Notes: generated from the sequence alone by a model not told the origin. 64,000 nucleotides of DNA from Nocardioides albus (GCF_014648255.1 NZ_BMQT01000001.1:248001-312000); one strand, 5' to 3'; shown: positions 52,487 to 62,019, numbered from the stretch's first letter. Program-made: numbers and translations.

Positions 52487-53590
52487 ATGAAGATGGCGCT
52501 GGTCACCGAGAGCTTCTTTCCTACCATCGATGGTGTCACAACCACGGTGAAGGCCATCGCCGACCGCCTGATCGAATCGGGGCACGAGGTGCGGTTCATC
52601 GCCCCCGGCCCCGGCCTGCCGGTCTATCGCAACAGTCGCGTCGTCCGGGTCTCGCCGATCGCCAAGACTGGCCGTCAGGTACGCAGCGCCCTGGAGTCCT
52701 TCGCTCCTGACGTCGTGGTCAGCTTCGACCCGGGACCCTTGGGCCGCAAGGCGCTCTCGTCCCCGACAGCGGCCGACGCGACCACACTGGTCGTCCAGCA
52801 GTCCCTCGTCCCTCCCAAGGCTGCGCTGACCTGGAACACCTCGATCGCCGCCTACGCCGACGAGATCTTTGTCACAAGCGAGTGGTTGCGGCGCCTGCTC
52901 GCCGCGATCGACGTCCGCGCCGAGATCTGGGAGCCCGGGGTCGACACCGCCGCCTTCTCCCCCACTCTGCGCGACGACTGGTTGCACCGCCGCTGGGCCA
53001 AGGCGAAGTCGCGCCCCACCCCGCTGGTCGTGGTCGGTTACGCGGGCAATCTGGCCAAGGGTCACCGCGTACGCCGCCTCGCCGAGCTGACCACCGTGCC
53101 CGGCATCCGCCTGGTGATCATCGGCGACGGACCGCAGCGCGGATGGCTCAAGCAGCGGATCCCGCAGGCGAAGCTGACCGGACCTCTGGGCACCGGCGAC
53201 ATGGCCATCGCGCTCGCCTCGCTCGACGTGCTCGTCCACCCCGGCGAGGAGGAGGGATGCGGCCACATCCTGCGTGAGGCCGCGGCCAGCGCCGTCCCGG
53301 TGGTCGCCCCGCGCGCCGGCGCGGCCGCCGAGCTCGTCCACCACATGGAGACCGGCGTGCTCTACGACCCGGCCCGCCGCCGGGAGCTCGCCGACGCGGT
53401 CGCCTCGGTGGTCTCCGACCCTCGTCGGCGCCTGCTCGGCGACCGTGGTCGCGAGCTGGTCGCGACGCGCCCCTGGAGCGACGCCGTCGACGAGCTGCTG
53501 GCCCGGCTGGTCTCGCTCGACGCAGCCCGCTCCTCACGATCTCACGCCACCGAGACGAACGACGCCCATCGTGCTGTTAGGCTTGCCTAA
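52487..53590 (+). CDS. GT4-family glycosyltransferase (mannosyltransferase-like)
   Basis: A 367-residue retaining glycosyltransferase. MALVTESFFPTIDGVTTTVK is the acceptor-side glycine-rich opening seen in actinobacterial PimB/MgtA-like enzymes, VVVGYAGNLAKGHRVRRL starts the nucleotide-sugar domain, and HPGEEEGCGHILREAAASAV near residue 250 holds the EX7E motif. A lipid or glycan mannosyl transfer is plausible, not proven. ATG 52487 starts at the first strand; another ATG is 6 nt later. The stop region overlaps the iron-box-like dyad of the sdh promoter. The 134-nt gap before it shows no coding frame. Confidence 0.85.
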   Translation: MKMALVTESFFPTIDGVTTTVKAIADRLIESGHEVRFIAPGPGLPVYRNSRVVRVSPIAKTGRQVRSALESFAPDVVVSFDPGPLGRKALSSPTAADATTLVVQQSLVPPKAALTWNTSIAAYADEIFVTSEWLRRLLAAIDVRAEIWEPGVDTAAFSPTLRDDWLHRRWAKAKSRPTPLVVVGYAGNLAKGHRVRRLAELTTVPGIRLVIIGDGPQRGWLKQRIPQAKLTGPLGTGDMAIALASLDVLVHPGEEEGCGHILREAAASAVPVVAPRAGAAAELVHHMETGVLYDPARRRELADAVASVVSDPRRRLLGDRGRELVATRPWSDAVDELLARLVSLDAARSSRSHATETNDAHRAVRLA

Positions 53591-53591
53591 C
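53576..53591. promoter_or_regulatory. DtxR/IdeR-like iron box upstream of sdhCAB
   Basis: GTTAGGCTTGCCTAAC is a dyad matching 14 of 19 positions of the IdeR consensus, and 12 of 14 in its right part (TTAGGCTnnCCTAA). It spans the stop codon of the glycosyltransferase gene. A GATACT hexamer lies at 53602-53607, so the box would overlap the -35 region of an sdh promoter. Confidence 0.55.
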
Positions 53592-53689
53592 TCACCGCGA
53601 TGATACTCGTCAGTAACCTCGCCCGCCCCAGCAGAGACTGAAATGTCACATACTCCCTGCGTACAAGTTCGGGTAGCGGGAGTAGTAGC

Positions 53690-54418
53690 GTGCGTGCCGT
53701 GGCAACCACGACTCTGATCAAAGGCGCGCGGTCGACGCGCTCGACGATCGCCCTGAAGCTCCTTATGGCGGCCAGCGGCATCGTCTTCATCCTGTTTGTG
53801 CTGGCGCACATGTACGGCAACCTCAAAGCCTTCAGCGGCGAGATGGCCTACAACGAGTACGCCGAGCACCTGCGTACGTTCGGGGAGCCGATGCTGCCGT
53901 ACGGCGGGCTCCTCTGGATCCTGCGGATAGTGCTCCTGGGCTCGCTGGTCGCGCACGTCGGCTCGGCGGTCGCGCTCTCCATCCGTGCCCACGCGCAGCG
54001 CCCGGTGAAGTACGCGGTGAAGAAGAACAAGGCTTCGTCGCTCTCCTCGCGCACCATGCGCTGGGGCGGCGTGGCGCTGCTCCTCTTCGTCGTCTGGCAC
54101 CTGCTCCAGTTCACCATCGTGAAGGTCAACGTGGGTGAGGGCGGGCAGACTCCGCAAATCACCGAGAACCCCTACCAGCTGCTGATCAACGCGTTCCAGC
54201 CGGAGCAGTGGTGGATGGTCCTCATCTACCTGGCCTCGATGCTCGCGCTCGCCTTCCACCTGCACCACGGCACCTTCAGCGCCATCCAGACGCTCGGGTT
54301 CACCAACACCGCTGAGTCGCGTGCCAGGGCCCGCGTCGCCGGCTGGGTCGTCGCGATCGTGGTCGCCGGCGGCTTCTCGCTGGTTCCCCTGTTCACCGTC
54401 TTCGGCGTCATCTCGTAA
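53690..54418 (+). CDS. sdhC: succinate dehydrogenase cytochrome b subunit
   Basis: A 242-residue membrane anchor with five hydrophobic segments, the di-haem type of Gram-positive succinate:menaquinone reductases. Candidate haem histidines are in LFVLAHMYGNLKAF, LVAHVGSAVALS, LFVVWHLLQFT and LAFHLHHGTFSAIQTLG. It transfers electrons from the iron-sulfur subunit to quinone. GTG 53690 has a GGAG site about 7 nt upstream; a GTG at 53699 is an alternative. No separate sdhD exists, in agreement with this subtype. Confidence 0.9.
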   Translation: MRAVATTTLIKGARSTRSTIALKLLMAASGIVFILFVLAHMYGNLKAFSGEMAYNEYAEHLRTFGEPMLPYGGLLWILRIVLLGSLVAHVGSAVALSIRAHAQRPVKYAVKKNKASSLSSRTMRWGGVALLLFVVWHLLQFTIVKVNVGEGGQTPQITENPYQLLINAFQPEQWWMVLIYLASMLALAFHLHHGTFSAIQTLGFTNTAESRARARVAGWVVAIVVAGGFSLVPLFTVFGVIS

Positions 54419-54433
54419 GGACATCTGACACAC

Positions 54434-56488
54434 ATGGCTGCTGGAACCCACTACCTGCCCGGCCTCACCCCGACCAACGAGGCATCGGTCCAGAAATCCG
54501 ACGACGCCGCGGGCTACTACGTGCTCGGCGACAAGCTCGTCGACCCGAAGGCCCCGACCGGCCCGATCGCGGAGCGCTGGACGACCCGCAAGTTCGAGAA
54601 CCGCCTGGTCAACCCGGCCAACCGCCGCAAGCTCGACGTGATCATCGTCGGCACCGGCCTGGCCGGTGGCGCCGCTGCCGCCACGCTCGGCGAGGCCGGC
54701 TACAACGTGAAGACGTTCTGCTACCAGGACTCCCCGCGTCGTGCCCACTCGATCGCCGCCCAGGGCGGTATCAACGCCTCCAAGAACTACAAGTCGGACG
54801 GCGACTCCGACTACCGGCTCTTCTATGACACGGTCAAGGGCGGTGACTACCGCTCGCGCGAGTCGAACGTCTACCGCCTCGCCGAGGTCTCGACCAACAT
54901 CATCGACCAGTGCGTGGCGCAGGGCGTCCCGTTCGCCCGCGACTACGGCGGTCTGCTGGACAACCGGTCGTTCGGTGGCGTCCAGGTGTCGCGTACGTTC
55001 TACGCCCGCGGCCAGACGGGTCAGCAGCTGCTGCTCGGTGCCTACCAGGCCATGGAGCGCCAGGTGGCCGCCGGCACCGTCGAGGAGTTCACGCGCCACG
55101 AGATGCTCGACGTGATCATCGTCGACGACCGCGCCCGCGGCATCGTGGCCCGCAACATGGTCACCGGTGAGATCGAGACCCACCTGGCCGACGCGGTCGT
55201 GCTCGCCACCGGCGGCTACGGCAACGTCTTCTACCTCTCGACCAACGCGATGGGGTCGAACGTCATGGCCGCGTGGCGCGCGCACCGCAAGGGCGCCTAC
55301 ATGGCCAACCCCTGCTACACGCAGATCCACCCGACCTGCATCCCGGTGACCGGCGCCCACCAGTCGAAGCTGACCCTGATGTCGGAGTCGCTGCGTAACG
55401 ACGGCCGCATCTGGGTCCCGAAGAACGCCGAGGACTGCACCAAGGACCCACGCGACATCCCCGAGGAGGACCGCGACTACTTCCTGGAGCGGATCTACCC
55501 GGCGTTCGGCAACCTGGTCCCCCGCGACATCGCCTCGCGTGCCGCGAAGTACATGTGCGACGAGGGCCGCGGCGTCGGGCCGGAGGTCGAGGAGACCCAG
55601 CCCGACGGCTCGGTGAAGAAGTTCCGCCGTGGCGTCTACCTCGACCTCGGCGCCGCGATCGAGCGTCTCGGCAAGGACAAGATCGAGGAGAAGTACGACA
55701 ACCTCCTCGACATGTACGAGCGGATCACCGGTGAGAACCCCTACGAGGTGCCGATGCGGATCTACCCCGCGGTGCACTACGTGATGGGCGGGCTCTGGGT
55801 CGACTACGAGCTCCAGACCAGCATCACCGGCCTGTTCTGCACCGGTGAGGCGAACTTCTCCGACCACGGCGCGAACCGCCTCGGCGCCTCGGCGCTGATG
55901 CAGGGCCTCGCCGACGGCTACTTCGTGCTGCCGAACACCATCACCGACTACCTCGCCGACGGCCCGTTCGACAAGGTCGACGAGTCCCACCCGGCCGTGG
56001 TCGAGGCTCTCGACGGGGTCAAGTCCCGGGTCGAGAAGCTGATGAGCATCAACGGCGAGCGCTCCGTGGAGTCCATCCACAAGGAGCTCGGCCAGATCAT
56101 GTGGGAATACTGCGGGATGGACCGCAACGCGGAGGGCCTCAAGACGGCCATCGGCCTGATCCGGGAGCTGAAGAAGGAGTTCTGGACCAACGTCAAGGTC
56201 CTCGGCTCCGCCGACTCGCTCAACCAGGACCTCGAGAAGGCCAACCGCGTCGCCGACTTCATCGAGCTCGGTGAGCTCATGTGCATCGACGCGCTCAACC
56301 GCCGCGAGTCCTGCGGCGGCCACTTCCGTAGCGAGTCCCAGACCGAGGAGGGCGAGGCGCTGCGTCACGACGACGAGTTCGCCTACGTCGCGGCCTGGGA
56401 GTTCGGTGGCGAGGACGGCGCCCCGATCCTCCACAAGGAAGACCTGATCTACACCGCCATCGAGATGAAGCAGAGGTCGTACAAGTAA
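54434..56488 (+). CDS. sdhA: succinate dehydrogenase flavoprotein subunit
   Basis: A 684-residue flavoprotein. [20 protein letters not shown] near residue 70 is the FAD loop, the covalent FAD histidine is in [18 protein letters not shown], and [17 protein letters not shown] near residue 255 is the second FAD region. Substrate-binding histidine and arginine are in [20 protein letters not shown] and the C-terminal [17 protein letters not shown] is typical. It oxidises succinate to fumarate. It lies 15 nt after sdhC and overlaps sdhB (TAATG). Confidence 0.96.
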   Translation: MAAGTHYLPGLTPTNEASVQKSDDAAGYYVLGDKLVDPKAPTGPIAERWTTRKFENRLVNPANRRKLDVIIVGTGLAGGAAAATLGEAGYNVKTFCYQDSPRRAHSIAAQGGINASKNYKSDGDSDYRLFYDTVKGGDYRSRESNVYRLAEVSTNIIDQCVAQGVPFARDYGGLLDNRSFGGVQVSRTFYARGQTGQQLLLGAYQAMERQVAAGTVEEFTRHEMLDVIIVDDRARGIVARNMVTGEIETHLADAVVLATGGYGNVFYLSTNAMGSNVMAAWRAHRKGAYMANPCYTQIHPTCIPVTGAHQSKLTLMSESLRNDGRIWVPKNAEDCTKDPRDIPEEDRDYFLERIYPAFGNLVPRDIASRAAKYMCDEGRGVGPEVEETQPDGSVKKFRRGVYLDLGAAIERLGKDKIEEKYDNLLDMYERITGENPYEVPMRIYPAVHYVMGGLWVDYELQTSITGLFCTGEANFSDHGANRLGASALMQGLADGYFVLPNTITDYLADGPFDKVDESHPAVVEALDGVKSRVEKLMSINGERSVESIHKELGQIMWEYCGMDRNAEGLKTAIGLIRELKKEFWTNVKVLGSADSLNQDLEKANRVADFIELGELMCIDALNRRESCGGHFRSESQTEEGEALRHDDEFAYVAAWEFGGEDGAPILHKEDLIYTAIEMKQRSYK

Positions 56489-57228
56489 TGAAGCTGACGC
56501 TCAAGATCTGGCGGCAGGCCAACGCGTCCGACAAGGGTGCGCTCAAGACGTACGAGCTGGACGGCGTCTCGCAGGACATGTCCTTCCTCGAGATGCTCGA
56601 CCTGCTCAACGAGCAGCTCCTGCACAACGACGAGGAGCCGGTCGCGTTCGACTCGGACTGTCGCGAGGGCATCTGCGGCATGTGCTCGCTGATGATCAAC
56701 GGCGAGGCACACGGCCCGGAGGTCACCACGACCTGCCAGCTGCACATGCGCTCGTTCAAGGACGGCGACACCATCACCATCGAGCCGTGGCGCGCCGCGT
56801 CGTTCCCGATCGTCAAGGACCTGATCGTCGACCGCTCCGCGTTCGACCGGATCATCCAGAACGGCGGCTACATCTCGGCCAACACCGGTTCGGCCCCCGA
56901 GGCAAACTCGGTGCCGGCCCCGCGCGACAAGGCCATGCGGGCGTTCAACACGGCCACCTGCATCGGCTGCGGCGCCTGCGTCGCCGCCTGCCCCAACGGC
57001 TCCGCCTCGCTGTTCCTCGGCGCGAAGATCACCCACCTCGGTGAGCTGCCGCAGGGCCAGCCCGAGCGCTACTCGCGCGTGCAGTCGATGCTCGCGCAGC
57101 ACGACCACGAGGGCTTCGGCGGCTGCACCAACATCGGTGAGTGCGCCTCCGCCTGCCCCAAGGAGATCCCGCTAGACGTGATCTCGCAGCTGAACAAGGA
57201 CCTTCGCAACTCGATGATCCTCGGCTGA
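56488..57228 (+). CDS. sdhB: succinate dehydrogenase iron-sulfur subunit
   Basis: A 246-residue protein with three iron-sulfur clusters: the plant-type [2Fe-2S] ligands in CREGICGMCSLMINGEAHG and TTCQLH, the [4Fe-4S] ligands in CIGCGACVAACPNGS near residue 155, and the [3Fe-4S] ligands in CTNIGECASACPKEIP near residue 212. It carries electrons from SdhA to the haem subunit. The ATG overlaps the sdhA stop. A perfect 16-bp terminator hairpin follows 16 nt later. Confidence 0.96.
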   Translation: MKLTLKIWRQANASDKGALKTYELDGVSQDMSFLEMLDLLNEQLLHNDEEPVAFDSDCREGICGMCSLMINGEAHGPEVTTTCQLHMRSFKDGDTITIEPWRAASFPIVKDLIVDRSAFDRIIQNGGYISANTGSAPEANSVPAPRDKAMRAFNTATCIGCGACVAACPNGSASLFLGAKITHLGELPQGQPERYSRVQSMLAQHDHEGFGGCTNIGECASACPKEIPLDVISQLNKDLRNSMILG

Positions 57229-57244
57229 CGCTCTGGTTCCACCC

Positions 57245-57280
57245 GAAAGGGCCGCTCTCCTTCGGGAGAGCGGCCCTTTC
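57245..57280 (+). terminator. terminator of sdhCAB
   Basis: Perfect 16-bp stem (GAAAGGGCCGCTCTCC and its complement) closed by the stable TTCG tetraloop, 16 nt after the sdhB stop. Confidence 0.88.
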
Positions 57281-57289
57281 GCGATCTCC

Positions 57290-57354
57290 GGATACGACGG
57301 GACGTTCTTGTCGGTTACTGACGGGTAAATCGACAAGCACGTCCCGTCGTATCC
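57290..57354. repeat. long hairpin element, copy 1
   Basis: Arms of 24 nt (57290-57313 and 57331-57354) with one mismatch, beginning GGATACGACGGGACGTTCTT. The 17-nt loop contains TTACTGACGGGTAAAT. The same arm sequence returns at 58203-58271 on the other side of a broken gene. It ends 3 nt before the stop of that gene. Confidence 0.85.
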
Positions 57355-57357
57355 ATC

Positions 57358-58198
57358 TCAGGCGGCGCGGTTCTTCAGGAAGCGCTCTCGTTGGGCAGCC
57401 GTCAAGGATCGGCGCTGTTCTACCGTGACCGTCGGGGTCCACCAGTTCGGCGGATCCACGGTCCATCGGCGCTCTGGACGAAAGCGCAGTGCTCTCTCCC
57501 GCGCTTCCTGCGTACGCCGCAGAAACCGGGTCGGGTCTCGCCGGTCGATCGAGGTCATGGTGACGTACTCCAGCCCAGACCTGCGGAAAAGACTCTCGCG
57601 CTGGATGTCGCCGGCACGGCGCTCCCCGGCGAGATGGAGGCCACCGTCGTACTCACCAACGACCCCTGCTTCGACATCGAGCAGGTCCGGCGTCCCGATG
57701 TGGTTGCCGGCCAGATCGAAGATCGGGTGGTTGCACAACGGATGCGGCAACCCGAGGTCGAGCTGCCAGTGAAGCCGCATCTCGGGCTCCATCGGCGACC
57801 AGCTGTTCTCGTCGGCGAGGGCGATGGCCTGACGGAGCCGCGCGATCCCGAACCAGCCGTTGAGCGTCGGCGTGGTCGGTCAGCTCGGCGATCGACACCT
57901 GATCGGTCTGCAGCGCCATGTCGAGCGCGACCACTGCCTGCCGGAGCGACGTCGCATGACGCGCCTCGTAGGCGGCGGAACGCAGGGGGTGGGTCCCGTT
58001 GACGCCGTCGAGGACGTACCCCTCGCTCTTCGACATCCGCTCCGCGGTCAACCGGATGCCCGGCCGTGTCCGATAGCGATGGTTGGTGATGACGATCGGC
58101 ACGGGTCGCGCATCGCCCTTCCCGTCGACCCCGTCGAACCAGCGCGCCCCCGCCCAGGCATAGGCCGCCCACCCGCCCGCCTGTGGATAACACGCCAC
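57358..58198 (-). pseudogene. AbiEi/DUF559-like nuclease-type gene, frameshifted and missing its N-terminus
   Basis: The N-terminal frame (from GTG 58198) reads ARWFDGVDGKGDARPVPIVI and then AAYEARHATSLRQAVVALDM up to TDHADAQ. At about 57858-57868 the sense passes to another frame, which continues NGWFGIARLRQAIALADENS, MEPEMRLHWQLDLGLPHPL and PDLLDVEAGVVGEYDGGLH, ending at 57358. The second part looks like a restriction-endonuclease-like (DUF559/Vsr-type) domain with acidic residues before EYDG. The usual N-terminal helix-turn-helix of such actinobacterial proteins is absent; a long hairpin stands there. The gene is bounded by two copies of that hairpin. Confidence 0.65.
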
Positions 58199-58202
58199 AA
58201 CG

Positions 58203-58271
58203 CCAGATACGACGGGACGTTCTTGTCGGTCTACCGATGGGTAACCGACAAGAACGTCCCGTCGTATCTGG
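58203..58271. repeat. long hairpin element, copy 2
   Basis: Perfect 28-nt arms (58203-58230 and 58244-58271) with a 13-nt loop CTACCGATGGGTA. The stem is the same sequence as copy 1, about 910 bp away, but the loops differ. It lies 5 nt after the ohr stop on the minus strand and just before the remaining 5' end of the broken gene. Confidence 0.85.
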
Positions 58272-58276
58272 TTGGG

Positions 58277-58693
58277 TCAGGCGACGGTGAGCTTGACCTC
58301 GATGTTGCCGCGGGTGGCGTTGGAGTACGGGCAGACCTGGTGGGCCTGGTCGGCTAGCTGCTGGGCGGTCACGGGGTCGGTGCCGGGGATCGTCACCTCG
58401 AGCTGCACGGCCAGGCCGAAGCCGCCCTGGCCGTTGTCGCCGATGCTCACGTCGGCGACGACCTCGGAGTCGGTCATGTCGACCTTGGCCTTGCCGGCGA
58501 CGAGCTTGAGCGCCGAATGGAAGCAGGCGGCGTACCCGGCGGCGAAGAGCTGCTCGGGGTTGGTGGCACCGCCGGCGCCACCCATCTCCTTGGGGATACG
58601 GACGTCGGCGTCGATGAGACCGTCGGTGGACTGGACGTGGCCGTTGCGGGCGTCGCCGGTGCTGACTGCGGTGGCTGTGTAGATCGGTGTCAT
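58277..58693 (-). CDS. ohr: organic hydroperoxide resistance protein (Ohr)
   Basis: A 138-residue OsmC/Ohr-family peroxidase. The reactive cysteine is in AAGYAACFHSALKLV near residue 55 and the second in QVCPYSNATRGN near residue 120. It reduces organic and fatty-acid hydroperoxides with lipoylated or thiol partners. It is divergent from a MarR-type regulator with a matching palindrome between, the classical ohr/ohrR layout. TACAGT lies 8 nt before ATG 58693. Confidence 0.93.
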   Translation of the reverse strand: MTPIYTATAVSTGDARNGHVQSTDGLIDADVRIPKEMGGAGGATNPEQLFAAGYAACFHSALKLVAGKAKVDMTDSEVVADVSIGDNGQGGFGLAVQLEVTIPGTDPVTAQQLADQAHQVCPYSNATRGNIEVKLTVA

Positions 58694-58700
58694 GTGCACA

Positions 58701-58706
58701 ACTGTA
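58701..58706 (-). promoter_or_regulatory. -10 element for ohr
   Basis: TACAGT on the minus strand ends 7 nt before ATG 58693, directly beside the OhrR dyad. Confidence 0.5.
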
Positions 58707-58729
58707 TTGCGCACAACTTAATCGCGCAA
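58707..58729. promoter_or_regulatory. OhrR operator
   Basis: TTGCGC and GCGCAA with 11 nt between form a perfect dyad. It covers the space between the two opposed -10 elements, so OhrR bound here would block both ohr and its own gene. Confidence 0.7.
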
Positions 58730-58734
58730 GGGGG

Positions 58735-58740
58735 TAGACT
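58735..58740 (+). promoter_or_regulatory. -10 element for ohrR
   Basis: TAGACT ends 7 nt before GTG 58748 and only 1 nt before GTG 58742, which favours the later start. Confidence 0.5.
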
Positions 58741-58747
58741 GGTGGAT

Positions 58748-59209
58748 GTGTCCGGACGTACCTATCCGCAGCTCGCGCTCGACGCGCAGCTCTGCTTCCC
58801 GCTGTACGCAGCGACCCGAGCCGTCACGAAGCGCTACGTGACGCTGCTCAAGGGGACCGGGCTGACCTATCCGCAGTATCTGGTGATGCTGGTGCTCTGG
58901 GAGAGCGACGAGCCGCTCTCGGTGACCTCCCTCGGTCAGCGCCTGCGGCTCGATTCCGGCACCCTGACGCCTCTGCTCAAGCGCCTCGAGACGGCCGGCC
59001 TCGTACGACGCGAACGTGACCCTGGCGACGAGCGCCGGGTGCTGGTCAGCCTGACCGAGGACGGCCGGGACCTCGAGGAGCAGGTCTCCGACGTACCTCA
59101 GGAGCTCGGCGCGTCGATGGGGATCACCCGTGACGAGGCGCTCGCACTGCGCGACCAGCTCACCGAGCTGGTCGACCACCTCGATACTGCCGACTCCGCC
59201 AGAGGATAG
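58748..59209 (+). CDS. ohrR: MarR-family peroxide-sensing repressor (OhrR)
   Basis: A 153-residue MarR-family winged-helix regulator. The peroxide-sensing cysteine is in LDAQLCFPLYAATRAV near residue 15, as in OhrR. DNA-binding helices are TSLGQRLRLDSGTLTPLLKR near residue 65 and the wing RRERDPGDERRVLVSLTEDG. Oxidation of the cysteine releases the repressor from DNA and induces ohr. GTG 58748 is used for its spacing to TAGACT; GTG 58742 is possible. Confidence 0.93.
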   Translation: MSGRTYPQLALDAQLCFPLYAATRAVTKRYVTLLKGTGLTYPQYLVMLVLWESDEPLSVTSLGQRLRLDSGTLTPLLKRLETAGLVRRERDPGDERRVLVSLTEDGRDLEEQVSDVPQELGASMGITRDEALALRDQLTELVDHLDTADSARG

Positions 59210-59211
59210 AT

Positions 59212-59436
59212 CTATCCGCGCGTCAGCAGCCGCTGCACGCCGAGCTTGATCAGCAGCCCGCCGAGCAGGACATCGACGACTACGAGCACCGCGTGGGCGA
59301 TGTAATAGGGCTTGGGCCGGGTCTGCTCCGGGTCCTTGGCGGTCTTGACGAGGTTGCGGCCGAAGTTGGTCCAGATCGCGATCGTCCAGATCCCGATCAC
59401 CAGGAGGAGCGCGCCGTCAGTCTTCTCGAGCTTCAT
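59212..59436 (-). CDS. small membrane protein, SCO4848 family
   Basis: A 74-residue protein with two hydrophobic segments (ALLLVIGIWTIAIWTNFGRN; AVLVVVDVLLGGLLIKLGV) and a short basic tail. The sequence pattern agrees with the SCO4848-type conserved membrane proteins of actinobacteria; function unknown. It is 13 nt downstream of the BrkB-type gene on the same strand. It ends 2 nt from the ohrR stop on the other strand. Confidence 0.75.
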   Translation of the reverse strand: MKLEKTDGALLLVIGIWTIAIWTNFGRNLVKTAKDPEQTRPKPYYIAHAVLVVVDVLLGGLLIKLGVQRLLTRG

Positions 59437-59449
59437 GAGTACGACTCTC

Positions 59450-60385
59450 TCATCCGTCGGTGTCGTCCTGGTGACCGGCCGGATCGGCCGGATCGGCCGG
59501 ATCGGCCCCATCAGCCGGGTCGCTCGGGTTTGCCCGGACGTAGGCATACGAGGCGGCGTACAGGATCACCATCGAGGTGTAGTGGATCCAGACGACCAGG
59601 ATGAGGGCGATGCCGAAGGCCTGGAAGGCGGGCTGGCCCTGGGTGGCCTTCAACAGAATGGTGGAGGCCTGCTTGAGGATCTCGAAGCCGATCGCGCCGA
59701 GCACCGCGCCTGCCCACAGCGGGCCCTTCGGGGTGCCCTTCTGGGGCGCCAGGTGGAACATCGAGAAGAAGAGCACGGTGTTGGCCGCCAGACCGAGCAC
59801 CAGGGTGACCAGGACGACCAGCCAGCCGAAGCCGTCATCGAGGCCGATGAACTCCAGGACGTTGACCGAGAACGTACGGATGAGCCCGGTGACCGCGACG
59901 GCCACCAGCAGGATCATGCCGAGCACGACCAGGGCGACCAGGTCTCGCAGCTTCGCAGCCAGGAAGCCGGGCTGAGCGTCGTCGGGGATCACGAAGACCG
60001 CCTCGAGGGCCTTGCGCAGCCCGTCGACGAAGCCGAGGCCGGCGTAGAGCAGACCGAAGACACCGATGATCCCGACGGTGCCGGCCGCGCTCTCGATGTC
60101 GGCGATCTTCAGCTGGCCGGGGCCGTTGCCGACGAGCCCGGGCAGGACCTGGTCGATCGCCTCGACGAGGTCGCTCTCGGCGCCGGCGTACACCTTGGCG
60201 ATCTCGCCCACGGCGAAGAACGCGAGCGCGAGGATCGGGAAGGTCGACAGGAAGCCGAAATAGGTCATCGCCCCAGCCTGCTGGGCGGCACCGACCTCGC
60301 CATAGTGCTCCTGCGTGCGTACCACCCGGTCCAGCGCCGGGAAGCGAGCGCGCAGCTCGGCGACCTTTGCCTTGATCTTCTCCAT
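59450..60385 (-). CDS. YihY/BrkB-family membrane protein
   Basis: A 311-residue membrane protein with about six hydrophobic segments, of the YihY (formerly ribonuclease BN) family. QQAGAMTYFGFLSTFPILAL near residue 35 and PLWAGAVLGAIGFEILKQAS near residue 225 are family blocks. It is probably a transporter or envelope protein; the ribonuclease role has been dropped for this family. The C-terminus is a low-complexity tail with DPAD repeats from 9-bp tandem repeats. ATG 60385 has GGGGGA upstream; ATG 60400 is possible. Confidence 0.83.
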   Translation of the reverse strand: MEKIKAKVAELRARFPALDRVVRTQEHYGEVGAAQQAGAMTYFGFLSTFPILALAFFAVGEIAKVYAGAESDLVEAIDQVLPGLVGNGPGQLKIADIESAAGTVGIIGVFGLLYAGLGFVDGLRKALEAVFVIPDDAQPGFLAAKLRDLVALVVLGMILLVAVAVTGLIRTFSVNVLEFIGLDDGFGWLVVLVTLVLGLAANTVLFFSMFHLAPQKGTPKGPLWAGAVLGAIGFEILKQASTILLKATQGQPAFQAFGIALILVVWIHYTSMVILYAASYAYVRANPSDPADGADPADPADPAGHQDDTDG

Positions 60386-60432
60386 CCCGAGATCCCCCAT
60401 CCGTCGAAAGGTGGGCGGGAAGCGAGCCCGCC

Positions 60433-60957
60433 TCAGCCGGTCAGTGCTGCTCTCAGTGCAAACTCCCGCGTCGGGCGCCAGCCATCCGTGTCGTCGTGCA
60501 CGTAGAGGTGGAACTCCTCGACCGACCACTCGCACTCGAAGTCGGCCAACTCACCGAAAGCCTTGTCGAGGCTAGCGTCGGGAAGGTCATGAGCGATCGT
60601 GACATGCGGGTGATACGGAAACGTGAGCTTCTGGTCGAGCGGCCCTTGCCGGACCGTGTTGGCCAGCTGCTCACAACCTGAGATGCCCTGCACCACGGCG
60701 ACGAACACCACTGGCGAGACCGGCCGGAAGGTGCCGGTGCCGCGCAGATGCACCCCGAACGGGGCGACCCGCGCGGCCGCAGACTCGAGATGGCTCTCGA
60801 CGTCCGGCAGCAGATCGTCGTGGATCTCCGTCGGTGGAACGAGAGTGATGTGCGTCGGGATCATGGTCGCCGTCGCGTCCCCGAGAGACGTCCGGTAGTC
60901 CTGGAGCTGACTTGCCCATGGCTCCGGGATAGCGATGGCAACACCGATGGTGCGCAT
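60433..60957 (-). CDS. 2'-5' RNA ligase/cyclic phosphodiesterase-like protein
   Basis: A 174-residue 2H phosphoesterase. The two HxT/S motifs are THITLVPP near residue 36 and HVTIAHDLP near residue 117. Family members hydrolyse 2',3'-cyclic phosphates or act in RNA end repair; the biological substrate is unknown. TAAGGT lies 7 nt before the ATG. It lies between trpS and the BrkB-type gene on the same strand. Confidence 0.83.
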   Translation of the reverse strand: MRTIGVAIAIPEPWASQLQDYRTSLGDATATMIPTHITLVPPTEIHDDLLPDVESHLESAAARVAPFGVHLRGTGTFRPVSPVVFVAVVQGISGCEQLANTVRQGPLDQKLTFPYHPHVTIAHDLPDASLDKAFGELADFECEWSVEEFHLYVHDDTDGWRPTREFALRAALTG

Positions 60958-60963
60958 GCGCCG

Positions 60964-60969
60964 ACCTTA
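60964..60969 (-). promoter_or_regulatory. -10 element for the 2H phosphoesterase gene
   Basis: TAAGGT on the minus strand ends 6 nt before ATG 60957, inside the 3' flank of trpS. Confidence 0.45.

Positions 60970-62019
<1,050 letters not shown>

Noticed and set aside
53534..56434. A 966-codon open frame antisense to sdhC and sdhA
   Set aside because: It is the shadow of strong GC3 bias in real genes; it has a low-complexity Val/Leu/Asp/Gly-rich composition, no domain, and the sense frame is unmistakable succinate dehydrogenase.
58182..58190. Perfect DnaA box TTATCCACA (minus strand)
   Set aside because: A single box inside a pseudogene, without a cluster of boxes, AT-rich region or dnaA/dnaN neighbours, is not evidence of an origin.
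59450..60385. Ribonuclease BN activity for the BrkB-type protein
   Set aside because: RNase BN activity belongs to a different family (ElaC/RNase Z); the YihY membrane family kept the old name in error.
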